Shown: piece by piece, positions 23,531-31,194 of the stretch
Layout: each line of letters begins with the position of its first letter
Position numbering within the stretch: position 1 is the first letter of the stretch
Assembly (NCBI GenBank): GCA_044507065.1
Contig: JBIQJY010000023.1
Location: 1-50,230, forward strand
Origin: SCN-69-37 sp044507065
Lineage (GTDB): Bacteria > Acidobacteriota > Vicinamibacteria > Vicinamibacterales > SCN-69-37
Reading direction: 5' to 3'
Length of the DNA stretch: 50,230 nucleotides
Made by a program: the position numbers and the translations under genes
The notes under the pieces: model-generated
The model's input: the letters and a program-made list of their open reading frames with translations, nothing else
Told to the model about the DNA's origin: nothing
The model's database searches: none

Positions 23531-23542
23531 CGGGACCATCAA

Positions 23543-23571
23543 TTTATAGACAAGGGCTGTACATTTGGCAA
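23543..23571 (-). promoter_or_regulatory. Sigma-70 type promoter of the ilv operon
   Basis: Minus-strand TTGCCA (23571-23566), a 17-bp spacer and TATAAA (23548-23543), in the only AT-rich patch of the region, about 67 nt before the ilvD ATG. Both hexamers are close to consensus. The neighbouring CTTATG direct repeat (23598-23609) may be a regulator site. Confidence 0.7.
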
Positions 23572-23582
23572 CGTAATAATAG

Positions 23583-23610
23583 TTGAATCTAAATCACTTA
23601 TGCTTATGAA
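23583..23610 (+). promoter_or_regulatory. Possible divergent promoter towards pheA
   Basis: TTGAAT (23583-23588), 16 bp, TATGAA (23605-23610) on the plus strand, back to back with the ilv promoter. It is weaker than consensus and competes with a second candidate (TATAAG at 23691) nearer pheA. Confidence 0.35.
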
Positions 23611-23664
23611 TCCCGGCGCAGGCCGTCGCCGCGCCGCCGATTGCGCGGGTGCCACGGCCGCGCC

Positions 23665-23680
23665 CCGGACGGCGGTCCGG
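23665..23680. promoter_or_regulatory. Palindrome overlapping the pheA -35 region
   Basis: CCGGAC-GGCG-GTCCGG, a perfect 6-bp inverted repeat ending 10 bp before the TATAAG at 23691. It covers the place where a -35 would sit and so is a candidate operator. Confidence 0.35.
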
Positions 23681-23690
23681 CGGCCGTCGC

Positions 23691-23696
23691 TATAAG
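23691..23696 (+). promoter_or_regulatory. Candidate -10 element of pheA (leaderless type)
   Basis: TATAAG lies 9 nt before the pheA ATG and no Shine-Dalgarno is found between them, the same layout as at speA, clpA and the CmoB-like gene. Confidence 0.4.
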
Positions 23697-23705
23697 ATTC
23701 CCTGC

Positions 23706-24854
23706 ATGTCCGAGGAGTCACTCGACGATCTGCGCGTGCAGATCGACGGCATCGACGATCAATTGATTGACCTGCTGGTCCGCCGGCAGGAGACCATCCG
23801 CCGCGTGGCCGACGTCAAGGCCCGCACCAATGCGCCGCTGCGCGACGTGCTGCGCGAGGCCCGACATGTGGCCCGGCTGGCCGAGCGCGCCCGCGCGGCC
23901 GGTCTCGACGAACTGTTTGTCGTGCGCGTGCTGCGCGAGATCCTGGATTTCTCCGTCCGCACGCAGGAAATGCAGCTCGGCGCCGGCGGCCGGACGCCCG
24001 TGAGCCGTCCCGTCTCGGTGGTCTTCCAGGGCGCCGAGGGCGCCTTCAGCCACATCGCCGGCCGCCAGTTCTTCGCGCTGCGGCACGTGCAGGCCACCTT
24101 CCGCGGCGTCCAGACCTTTCGCGGCATGCTCGAGGAGGTGCGATCGGGCGCTGCCGACTACGCCATGCTGCCCATCGAGAACACCACGTCGGGCTCGGTG
24201 CACGACGCCTACGATGCGCTGTCGCACACCGACCTGGCCATCATCGGCGAGGAGGTGCTGCGCATCGAGTTGTGCCTGATCGGCATCGGCGAAGTGCCGC
24301 TCGAGAAGCTGCGCAAGGTCTATTCGCACCCGCAGGCCCTGTCCCAGTGCACGGCGTTCCTGGCCTCGCTGCCGCAGGCGACGGTCGAGACGTTCGTCGA
24401 CACGGCAATGAGCGTGGAACGGATCAAGGCCGAGGCCGACCCGACGCACGCCGCCATTGCCAGCGCCGAGGCGGCCGCCATCCACGGACTGCACGTGCTG
24501 CGGCGCGACATCGCGAACCACCGCGAGAACTACACGCGCTTCCTGGTGATTGCGCGCGAGGCCGAACCCTGGGACCGGCGCGTGCCCTGCAAGACATCGG
24601 TCATGTTCGTCACCTCGCACGAACGCGGCGCGCTGCTTGCCGTGCTCAACGTGGTGGCCGGCCACGGGCTCAACCTGACGAAGCTCGAGTCGCGCCCGCG
24701 CCCGGGGCGTCCGTTCGAGTACCTGTTCTACGTCGACTTCGAGGGGAACGTCGCTGAGCCGAACGTGCAGCGTGCACTCGATGAGATTTCCGGCCTGACC
24801 AAGTCGGTCAAGATCTTCGGCTCGTACCCGGCGCGGACCACCAAGGCAGGCTGA
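23706..24854 (+). CDS. pheA: Bifunctional chorismate mutase / prephenate dehydratase
   Basis: A 382-residue enzyme turning chorismate into prephenate and then phenylpyruvate for phenylalanine synthesis. Domains in order: AroQ-type chorismate mutase (about 1-90, LRVQIDGIDDQLIDLLVRR), prephenate dehydratase (about 103-285, with FQGAEGAFSH, MLPIENTTSGSVHDAYD and NYTRFLVI) and a C-terminal ACT domain (about 298-375) with the Phe-binding ESRP motif (LTKLESRPRPG). Length and order match the P-protein. Gene divergent from ilvD with a 229-bp shared control region, two bases before the next gene. Confidence 0.96.
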   Translation: MSEESLDDLRVQIDGIDDQLIDLLVRRQETIRRVADVKARTNAPLRDVLREARHVARLAERARAAGLDELFVVRVLREILDFSVRTQEMQLGAGGRTPVSRPVSVVFQGAEGAFSHIAGRQFFALRHVQATFRGVQTFRGMLEEVRSGAADYAMLPIENTTSGSVHDAYDALSHTDLAIIGEEVLRIELCLIGIGEVPLEKLRKVYSHPQALSQCTAFLASLPQATVETFVDTAMSVERIKAEADPTHAAIASAEAAAIHGLHVLRRDIANHRENYTRFLVIAREAEPWDRRVPCKTSVMFVTSHERGALLAVLNVVAGHGLNLTKLESRPRPGRPFEYLFYVDFEGNVAEPNVQRALDEISGLTKSVKIFGSYPARTTKAG

Positions 24855-24856
24855 CC

Positions 24857-25888
24857 ATGGAACAGCGCCTGCTCGGCACGTCGGGACTGAGCGTCTCGGT
24901 CCTCAGCCTCGGGACGATGACCATTGGCGGCCGCGATCGGTTCGGCACGATGGGCAACCTCGGCGTGGCCGACGTCTCGCGCATGCTCGACCTGTGCGAG
25001 CAGGCCGGGTTGACCACCATCGACACGGCCGACATGTACTCGGCCGGGGAGGCGGAATCGATCCTGGGTGAAGCGCTGGCCGGCCGTCGCGATCGGTTCG
25101 TGTTGTCGACGAAGGCCTTCATGCGCCTCGGCACGGGCCCGCACGACGTCGGGCTGTCGCGCAAGCACCTGATCGCGGCCTGCGAGGCGAGCCTGCGGCG
25201 CCTGCGCACCGACTACCTCGATCTCTACATGGGCCACCAGCCCGACCAGTTCGTGCCCGTCGACGAGACGATGCGCGCCTTCGACGATCTGGTGACGTCC
25301 GGCAAGGTGCGTTACGTCGGCTGCTCGAACCACTCGGCGTGGCACGTGATGAAGGCGCTCGGTGTCTCGGCGCAGCACGGCTTCGTCCGCTACGTCAGCC
25401 AGCAGGTGAACTATTCACTCATCGCGCGCGACGTCGAGCACGAGATCGTGCCGATGGGGCTCGACCAGTCGGTCGGCATCATGGCGTGGAGTCCGCTTCA
25501 GGCCGGCCTGCTGACGGGGAAGTTCCGGCGCGACGCGCGGCCCGACGTCAGCCGCCTCAATCAGATCGACGCGCCGGGCACGATTGACTACGACCGCGTC
25601 TATCGCATCGTCGACGTCCTCGATGCGATTGCGCAGGCGCGCGGCGTGACGGCCTCGCAGGTGGCGCTCAACTGGGTTCTGCAGAAGCCGGGCGTCGACA
25701 CGGTGATCATCGGCGCGCGGCACGAGGCGCAGCTGGTCGACAACCTCGCGGCGGCCACGTGGCGATTGACGGTCGACGAAATGGAGCGGCTCGATACGGT
25801 GAGCGCGCTGCCGGAGCCCTACCCGACCTGGCATCAGCACAAGTTCGGCATCGAGCGGAATCCCCGGCTGCCCGCGGTGCGGAGCTGA
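24857..25888 (+). CDS. Aldo/keto reductase
   Basis: A 343-residue (beta/alpha)8-barrel NADP-dependent oxidoreductase. The full catalytic tetrad is visible: Asp56, Tyr61 (DTADMYSAGEAE), Lys86 (LSTKAF) and His127 (YMGHQPD). The cofactor region VNYSLIARDVEHEIVP and WVLQKPGVDTVIIGAR is typical of the AKR11/YajO-like group. It starts two bases after pheA stops and ends 8 bp before aroA, so it is embedded in an aromatic amino-acid operon; whether it acts in that pathway or merely rides along is open. Confidence 0.92.
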   Translation: MEQRLLGTSGLSVSVLSLGTMTIGGRDRFGTMGNLGVADVSRMLDLCEQAGLTTIDTADMYSAGEAESILGEALAGRRDRFVLSTKAFMRLGTGPHDVGLSRKHLIAACEASLRRLRTDYLDLYMGHQPDQFVPVDETMRAFDDLVTSGKVRYVGCSNHSAWHVMKALGVSAQHGFVRYVSQQVNYSLIARDVEHEIVPMGLDQSVGIMAWSPLQAGLLTGKFRRDARPDVSRLNQIDAPGTIDYDRVYRIVDVLDAIAQARGVTASQVALNWVLQKPGVDTVIIGARHEAQLVDNLAAATWRLTVDEMERLDTVSALPEPYPTWHQHKFGIERNPRLPAVRS

Positions 25889-25896
25889 GCACCGCC

Positions 25897-26554
25897 GTGA
25901 TCTATCCCGCCGGACCGCTGCGCATGACGCCGCTTGCCGCGCCCCCGCGCGGCGAATGGCGCGTGCCGGGATCCAAGAGCATCACCAATCGGGCGCTCCT
26001 GCTCGCCGCGCTGGCCGACGGCGAGAGCCGGCTCGAGGGCGTGCTGCAGAGCGACGACACCCGTCACATGCGCGAGGGGCTCGAGGCGCTGGGCATCGCG
26101 ATTGTGGACGAGGACGCCACGACGTGGATCGTCCAGGGCGGTCGGGCGCGGCTGCGGGCGCCCGCCGGCGACATCTTCGTTGGCAACAGCGGCACCACCG
26201 TGCGGTTCCTTGCGGCGCTGGCGGCACTCGTGCCCGGGCCGGTGACCTTGGTGGGCGACGCGCACATGGCAACGCGCCCGATTGCCGACCTGGTCGACGC
26301 GCTGCGCCGACTCGGCGTGCGCGTGGACTGCGAGACCGGGTGTCCGCCGCTCACGGTACATGGCGGCGCGCTGCCCGGCGGCCTCGTCACGATGCGCGGC
26401 GACCGCTCCAGCCAGTACCTGTCGGCGATGTTGATGGCCGGCTCCCTGGCAGACGCGCCGATTGAGATTGCCATCGAAGGATCGCTTGTCAGCCGTCCCT
26501 ACGTCGGCATCACCGAACGGATGGTGACCGACTTCGGCGGTGCGATCGCATCGG
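25897..26554 (+). CDS. aroA: 5-enolpyruvylshikimate-3-phosphate synthase, cut by assembly gap
   Basis: The N-terminal about 219 residues of EPSP synthase, which joins shikimate-3-phosphate and PEP. Seen are VPGSKSITNRALLLAALADGES cut at its core (the Lys-Ser substrate loop, near residue 26), VGNSGTTVRFLAALAA, HMATRPIADLVDALRRLG and GDRSSQYLSAMLMA. A family member is about 430 residues, so the C-terminal half with the PEP-binding residues lies in the gap or is missing. GTG 25897 is the preferred start; ATG 25924 is possible. The gene is partial because of the assembly, with no sign of decay. Confidence 0.93.
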
Positions 26555-26654
26555 NNNNNNNNNNNNNNNNNNNNNNNNNNNNNNNNNNNNNNNNNNNNNN
26601 NNNNNNNNNNNNNNNNNNNNNNNNNNNNNNNNNNNNNNNNNNNNNNNNNNNNNN
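26555..26654. other. Assembly gap 1 (100 N)
   Basis: One hundred N, a scaffold gap of unknown true size. The flanks share no overlapping sequence. At least the last 600 bp or so of aroA should be here. Confidence 0.99.
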
Positions 26655-26665
26655 GGACGGACGAT

Positions 26666-27985
26666 TCAGGCGGCGCGAACGGTGAACGGGAGCCGGAAGC
26701 CGGAGAAGCCGTGGGGGGCGAACCAGCTCACGTATTCCTGCAGCATGTCGACCTCGGCGACGTAATCGCCCGGCTCGTCGATGGCCGTCACTTCGAGCGG
26801 GATTGTCGTTCGCTGGCCGGGCGCGAGCGGCTCCGGCAGGTGCGTACGCACGTTGTCGAAGGCCACCAGCGCTTCGCGCCCGTCGACGCGCCGGTGGAGG
26901 TGATACGAGGCACGGATCAGGAAGTGACTGTTCGAACACCACACGGCGTTGCTCGTGTTCTCGATCGTGATGGGCACCGTCCACGGCGCACCGGCAGACA
27001 CGACGGGTGAGACGGGGCCGGCGAGCATCGCGCGGCCGGCATAGGAGCCGCGGAACAGGGCCTCGGTTCCGCGCGCCACGTCCGGGGCTCTTTCGGCGGG
27101 ACGCTTGCGATAGACGGCACAGAACGAATCACACACCCTGTGCGTCTCCACGTCGAGACCGACGGCCGCAAAGGCGTCGTGCCATTCCTGCAGCAGGTAC
27201 GTCTGCTCGCTGATGCCCGCGGCAATCTGTTCCAGCCCGAACGCGCGCTTGGCCTCTTCGTTCTCGCAGTAGGGCTCGAGGAATGCCAGCTGGCCGCCCG
27301 GCGCGAGCACACGCGCGATCGTGGCGGCGATCTCGGTCAACTCGGGATTGTGGTGCAGCGCGCTGATGGCCAGGACGATGTCGAACGTCCGGTCGCGGAA
27401 TGGGACGCGCCGCATGTCGCCGCGCACCAGGTGATACGGGGCACCGAAATGATCCGCGAAGAGGCGACCTACCGGCAGGTGATGGTTGATGTCGACGGCC
27501 ACGCAGTCGAGCCCACGCCGCGCGAACTGATTGGACGCCCACGTCATGTCGGCCCCCAGTTCGAGCAGGCGCTTCCCGGGCGCGAGGTCCAGGTGATCGA
27601 CGAGGAAGTCGAATCCCGCGGCCGACGCCCGGACGTTGGCGAAATAGCCGGGCGTCTCGTAGTAGCGCGAGCCGTTGCCGTGCGGCAGGGCGAGCAGCGC
27701 GTCGCGCAGATCGCCCTGCGCCTCGGCGATATCGTCGAAGACATCGTCGATGCCCCCGAGATCGGCGCGCCGCTCGGTTGCACGCACCGCTGCGCGCTCG
27801 GCGGTCACCTGCGCATCTTCATCGGTCTCGCCGAGGTCGAGCACACCTCGCTCGGCGGGAAATGTCGCGCCGCAGGCGGTGCAGGCCAGCCTCCCGTCGA
27901 GTTCGCTGCCCGACACCTGCCACGCGGCCTGATGGCAAGTCGGGCAGTACAGCAGCGACGCCAGGTCATCGAGTCGCGTCGGCAT
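26666..27985 (-). CDS. Zinc-ribbon (Trm112-like) SAM methyltransferase with C-terminal beta-sandwich
   Basis: A 439-residue protein in three parts. Residues about 8-50 form a Trm112-like zinc ribbon (YCPTCHQ and LACTACGATFPAERGVLDL). Residues about 100-310 are a class I methyltransferase (LLELGADMTWASNQFA, VAVDINHH, FDIVLAISALHHNPEL, LAPGGQLAFLEP). From about 325 a beta-sandwich has features seen in domains attached to polysaccharide enzymes (NTSNAVW, LAPGQRTTIPLEV, GDYVAEVDMLQEYVSWF). The domain set suggests a sugar or glycolipid methyltransferase. ATG 27985 opens the zinc-ribbon domain. It follows the VOC gene by 34 bp. The substrate is not known. Confidence 0.85.
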   Translation of the reverse strand: MPTRLDDLASLLYCPTCHQAAWQVSGSELDGRLACTACGATFPAERGVLDLGETDEDAQVTAERAAVRATERRADLGGIDDVFDDIAEAQGDLRDALLALPHGNGSRYYETPGYFANVRASAAGFDFLVDHLDLAPGKRLLELGADMTWASNQFARRGLDCVAVDINHHLPVGRLFADHFGAPYHLVRGDMRRVPFRDRTFDIVLAISALHHNPELTEIAATIARVLAPGGQLAFLEPYCENEEAKRAFGLEQIAAGISEQTYLLQEWHDAFAAVGLDVETHRVCDSFCAVYRKRPAERAPDVARGTEALFRGSYAGRAMLAGPVSPVVSAGAPWTVPITIENTSNAVWCSNSHFLIRASYHLHRRVDGREALVAFDNVRTHLPEPLAPGQRTTIPLEVTAIDEPGDYVAEVDMLQEYVSWFAPHGFSGFRLPFTVRAA

Positions 27986-28019
27986 CGGCCGGTATGGTCC
28001 TTCCCGGGCGGGCCGGCCG

Positions 28020-28585
28020 TCAAGCCATGGCCGCTGGATCCATCCAGATCGCTTCCCAGTGGTGACCATCGATATCGTAGAAGGCCCGCGAGTACATGAA
28101 GCCGTGGTCCTGGTCTGCCGCGGCCCGTGTGGCGCCGGCCGCCATGGCCGTGTCGGTCAGCGCATCGACGTCGGCGTGGCTCGCGCACGAGAACGCCACG
28201 AGCGCCTCGGACGCGCGGGCGGGATCGCAGANNNNNNNNNNNNNNNNNNNNNNNNNNNNNNNNNNNNNNNNNNNNNNNNNNNNNNNNNNNNNNNNNNNNN
28301 NNNNNNNNNNNNNNNNNNNNNNNNNNNNNNNTGGCTCGCGCACGAGAACGCCACGAGCGCCTCGGACGCGCGGGCGGGATCGCAGACCTCGCGCGACGTG
28401 AACGTGCGGAAATACGCGTCCTCGAGCAGCATCACGTAACCCTTGTCGCTCAACACCATGCAGGCCGCCTTCTCGTCGGTGAACTGCGGGTTGAACGTGA
28501 AGCCGAGCGTGCCAAAAAACGCCATCGACGCTTTCAGGTTGCGGACGGGAAGACTGACGAAGAGTTCGCGGTGTGGTGTCGCCAT
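28020..28585 (-). CDS. VOC (glyoxalase-fold) family protein, split by a spurious gap
   Basis: A VOC-superfamily protein whose two halves are separated by 100 N. The first half (HRELFVSLPVRNLKASMAFF) and the second (FMYSRAFYDIDGHHWEAIWMDP) join in frame when the N and one copy of a 55-bp duplicate are removed, giving about 136 residues, a normal single-domain length. The paired beta-alpha-beta-beta-beta modules and the DIDGHHWEAIW end are those of the YP_/DUF-type VOC proteins often found beside ECF sigma factors. GGAGG precedes ATG 28585. The sigma gene lies 58 bp upstream. Function unknown. Confidence 0.88.
28177..28231. repeat. 55-bp sequence duplicated on both sides of gap 2 (left copy)
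   Basis: Identical base for base to 28332-28386. It is the overlap of two contig ends and not a biological repeat. Confidence 0.97.
28232..28331. other. Assembly gap 2 (100 N), spurious
   Basis: One hundred N between two identical 55-bp contig ends. The true sequence is most likely continuous, with both the N and one 55-bp copy removed. Confidence 0.97.
28332..28386. repeat. 55-bp sequence duplicated on both sides of gap 2 (right copy)
   Basis: Identical to 28177-28231; see that entry. Confidence 0.97.
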
Positions 28586-28643
28586 GTCGCCTCCAGTGTT
28601 GCGTTCATTGGATTCGACCGCGCGCGACGCCGAAACTCATCGG

Positions 28644-29600
28644 TCAGCCTGGCGGCAACTCGAGCGGGAGGCCGAACCTGGGAAACAGGTGCTCGACGTC
28701 GAGGAACGAGTTCCACGACGCGATCCGCTCGCCATCCAGTTCGAGGACGATGATCGCCCACGCCTGGTAGGGGCCGCCGTCGGCCCCGGGATGGTACTGC
28801 GCGAAGGCGGGGGAGCCGCACGCCTCGACCGGCACGAGTCTCGAACCGCGGCAGACCGAGCCGCGACCGGTCAGCCAGCCGGCGATGGCCGCGGGGCCCT
28901 GCAGCCACAGCGTAAAGGGCGGCATCGAGAGCGTCGCGTCCTCGCGCATGAGAGTGGTGAGCGCGTCGACGTCGTACCGGTCGAAGGCCTCGACGTACCG
29001 ATCGAGCAGGGCCTGCTGCGCATCGGTCAATGAGGGGGCGGCCGCCGACACAGGGCGATCGGCCAGCGTGGCGCGCGCCCGCTGCAGGGCGCTGTTGACG
29101 GCCGGCACCGACGTGTCGAGTCCGTCGGCAATTTCAGCTGCCGACCAACCCAGCACATCGGCAAGCAGCAGCGCCGCGCGCTGGCGCGGCGGCAGGTGCT
29201 GCAGGGCCGAGACGAACGCCAGGCGGACGCTCTGCCGCATCGCCGCCTGTTCGAACGGGTCATCGTCAGCGGCGATGACCTGCGCGTCGGGTATCGGCTC
29301 GAGCCAGTGCGCCCGCGGCCGGGCGACCAGGTTGTCGTGCACGGTACCGGCCGGGCCGTCCTCCATCGGCCGCGCACGACGCGCGCGCTCGCCGATCAAA
29401 TCGAGACAGACGTTGGTGGCGATCCGGTAGAGCCAGGTGCGCACCGACGAACGGCCTTCGAACCGGTCGAGGCTCTTCCACGCGCGCACCATCGTCTCCT
29501 GCACCGCATCGTCGGCGTCGAAGGCCGAGCCGAGCATGCGGTAGCAGTGGTCCATCAAGGCGGGCCGATGCGCATGCAGCGAAAGGCCGTCGACAGCCAT
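28644..29600 (-). CDS. ECF-type RNA polymerase sigma factor with C-terminal SnoaL-like domain
   Basis: A 318-residue sigma factor. Region 2 covers about 10-75 (DADDAVQETMVRAW, FEGRSSVRTWLYRIATNVCLD), region 4 about 130-185 (LPPRQRAALLLADVLGWSAAEIA, SVPAVNSALQRARATL). The last 125 residues (LLDRYVEAFDRYDVDALTTLM onward) form an NTF2/SnoaL-like domain, as in the SigJ/ECF41-like and TIGR02960-like groups where the tail controls activity in place of an anti-sigma factor. No anti-sigma gene is adjacent; a VOC protein follows 58 bp later, a typical partner. The ATG at 29600 is 12 nt after an 8-bp repeat array and has no clear ribosome site. Confidence 0.9.
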   Translation of the reverse strand: MAVDGLSLHAHRPALMDHCYRMLGSAFDADDAVQETMVRAWKSLDRFEGRSSVRTWLYRIATNVCLDLIGERARRARPMEDGPAGTVHDNLVARPRAHWLEPIPDAQVIAADDDPFEQAAMRQSVRLAFVSALQHLPPRQRAALLLADVLGWSAAEIADGLDTSVPAVNSALQRARATLADRPVSAAAPSLTDAQQALLDRYVEAFDRYDVDALTTLMREDATLSMPPFTLWLQGPAAIAGWLTGRGSVCRGSRLVPVEACGSPAFAQYHPGADGGPYQAWAIIVLELDGERIASWNSFLDVEHLFPRFGLPLELPPG

Positions 29601-29612
29601 TGCGGGTGCTCG

Positions 29613-29686
29613 CCCCCTCGTAGCCTTACAGCCTCGTCGCCTCGCAGCCTCGCAGCCTCGTAGCCTCGTAGCCTCGCAGCCTCTCT
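29613..29686 (-). repeat. 8-bp tandem array, copy C (array only)
   Basis: Read on the minus strand, about nine units of GAGGCTRC type (GAGGCTGC, GAGGCTAC, GAGGCGAC, AAGGCTAC) fill the spacer between the moeB fusion stop codon (29687) and the sigma gene. The hairpin modules of copies A and B are missing. Translating it gives a spurious Arg/Cys/Glu/Ala-rich repeat peptide. Confidence 0.9.
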
Positions 29687-31135
29687 TCAGTACGTCGGCT
29701 GGTCCTGGTCGATGCGCGCGATCCACTCGAGGATGCCGCCGCGCACGTTCTGCACGCGCGTGAAGCCCTTCTCGCGCATCAGCTTCACGGCCTTCGCGCT
29801 GCGGACGCCCGACTTGCAGTGGACGGCAATGTCGCGGTCCTTCGGCAGTTCGTCGAGCCGCTTCGGGAGTTCGCCGAGCGGAATCAGCGTGGAGCCGGGG
29901 ATGCGGTTGATCTCGTACTCGCGCGGCTCGCGCACGTCGAGCAGGAACACGTCGTTCCTGTCGAGCCGATCCTTCAGGTCCACCACCGAGATCTCGAGCT
30001 CCGGAGCGAGTTTGCCGGCCTCGTCGGCCGTGTTGGCCGGCGGGATGCCGCAGAACTGGTCGTAGTCGATGAGCGCGGTCACCGTGGGGTTGTCGCCGCA
30101 GACCGGGCACGCCGGATCCCGCTTGAGCTTCAGCGTGCGGAAGGTCATCTGCAGCGCATCGAACAGCAGGAGCCGCCCGATGAGCGGATCGCCGGCGCCG
30201 AGAATCAGCTTGATGGCCTCGGTAGCCTGGATCGTGCCAACGACCCCGGGCAGCACGCCGAGCACGCCGCCTTCGGCGCAGCTCGGGACCAGTCCAGGCG
30301 GGGGTGGCTCGGGATACAGGCAGCGGTAGCAGGGGCCGTCCTTCGTGGCGAAGACGGAAATCTGGCCGTCGAAACGGAAGATGCTGCCGTAGACGTTCGG
30401 CTTGCCCAGCAGCACGCACGCGTCGTTGGTGAGGTAGCGCGTGGGGAAATTATCGGTGCCGTCGAGAATGATGTCGTAGTCGCGGAAGATGTCGAGCGCG
30501 TTCGACGAGTTCAGCATGGTCTCGTGGCCGACCACGCGGATGTTGGGGTTGAGCGCCCTCAGCCGATCGGTTGCGGCCTTGATCTTGGGCCGGCCGACGT
30601 CGTCAGTGCTGAAGAGGACCTGGCGCTGGAGGTTGCTGAAGTCCACCGCGTCGAAGTCGATCAGGCCGAGCGTGCCGACGCCAGCCGCCGCCAGATACAG
30701 CGAAGCCGGCGAGCCGAGGCCGCCGGCTCCGATGCAGAGCACCTTGGCCTGCTTGAGTTTGCGCTGCCCCTCGACGCCGACCTCCGGCATGATCAGGTGC
30801 CGGCTGTAACGGCGCACCTCATCGTTGTTCAGTTCGACCGCCGGCGGATCGCCCGAAGGCGATCCTCCGGCCACCGACGGCACGATGCTGACCGTGTCGT
30901 TGTCCTTCACGGCCGTCTGCTCCTTCTGCAGGTACCGGATGTCCTCGTCGTTCACGTAGATGTTGACGAAGCTCCGGAGTTTGCCGTCCGCGTTGTACAG
31001 GTGGTTGCGCAGCTCGGCATGGACCGCGATGAGGTTCTGCAGCACCTCGCCAACGTTCGAGCCGGCCACCTGGACGGTGGCCTGCTGGTCCGTGAACGGG
31101 CGAAGCGGGGTGGGAATGAACACTGTCGTAGCCAT
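29687..31135 (-). CDS. moeB: MoaD/ThiS-like + MoeB adenylyltransferase + rhodanese fusion
   Basis: A 482-residue, three-module protein. Residues 1-91 are a ubiquitin-like MoaD/ThiS domain (TVFIPTPLRPFT, FVNIYVNDEDIRYL) ending in the sulfur-carrier Gly-Gly at 90-91. Residues about 104-345 are a MoeB/ThiF E1-like domain with the ATP loop CIGAGGLGSP (134-143), the DFDAVDFSNLQRQ stretch and two zinc pairs (CYRC, CPVC). From about 370 a rhodanese has the active-site loop CKSGVR. MoeB-rhodanese fusions (MoeZ) are well known; the carrier fused in front is less usual, and its Gly-Gly is internal, so cleavage or another carrier is needed for thiocarboxylation. ATG 31135 has GAGGA upstream. Confidence 0.9.
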   Translation of the reverse strand: MATTVFIPTPLRPFTDQQATVQVAGSNVGEVLQNLIAVHAELRNHLYNADGKLRSFVNIYVNDEDIRYLQKEQTAVKDNDTVSIVPSVAGGSPSGDPPAVELNNDEVRRYSRHLIMPEVGVEGQRKLKQAKVLCIGAGGLGSPASLYLAAAGVGTLGLIDFDAVDFSNLQRQVLFSTDDVGRPKIKAATDRLRALNPNIRVVGHETMLNSSNALDIFRDYDIILDGTDNFPTRYLTNDACVLLGKPNVYGSIFRFDGQISVFATKDGPCYRCLYPEPPPPGLVPSCAEGGVLGVLPGVVGTIQATEAIKLILGAGDPLIGRLLLFDALQMTFRTLKLKRDPACPVCGDNPTVTALIDYDQFCGIPPANTADEAGKLAPELEISVVDLKDRLDRNDVFLLDVREPREYEINRIPGSTLIPLGELPKRLDELPKDRDIAVHCKSGVRSAKAVKLMREKGFTRVQNVRGGILEWIARIDQDQPTY

Positions 31136-31151
31136 GGGGGTGTCCTCAGTG

Positions 31152-31192
31152 ACAAACAAAACGGGCCCGGAACGAGTGGTCGTTCCGGGCCC
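31152..31192 (-). terminator. Intrinsic terminator in the leader of the moeB fusion
   Basis: Perfect 13-bp arms GGGCCCGGAACGA/TCGTTCCGGGCCC around a 4-nt loop (31163-31192), followed in the transcript by GTTTTGTTTG (31162-31153). It ends only about 17 nt before the ATG at 31135, leaving no room for a promoter, and 196 bp after the previous gene, too far for an ordinary 3' terminator. It is therefore probably an attenuator. Confidence 0.7.
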
Positions 31193-31194
31193 CG

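Noticed and set aside
28177..28386. Apparent direct duplication and two truncated VOC genes
   Set aside because: Exact 55-bp identity at both contig ends and frame restoration on merging show an assembly artefact.
29613..29686. Possible CRISPR-like array
   Set aside because: Units are 8 bp without spacers; no cas genes in the window.
28644..30419. Fusion of the sigma factor with upstream repeat-encoded residues
   Set aside because: The frame continues through the 8-bp array and the moeB gene in the wrong phase; the Arg/Cys/Glu/Ala repeats are translation of the array.
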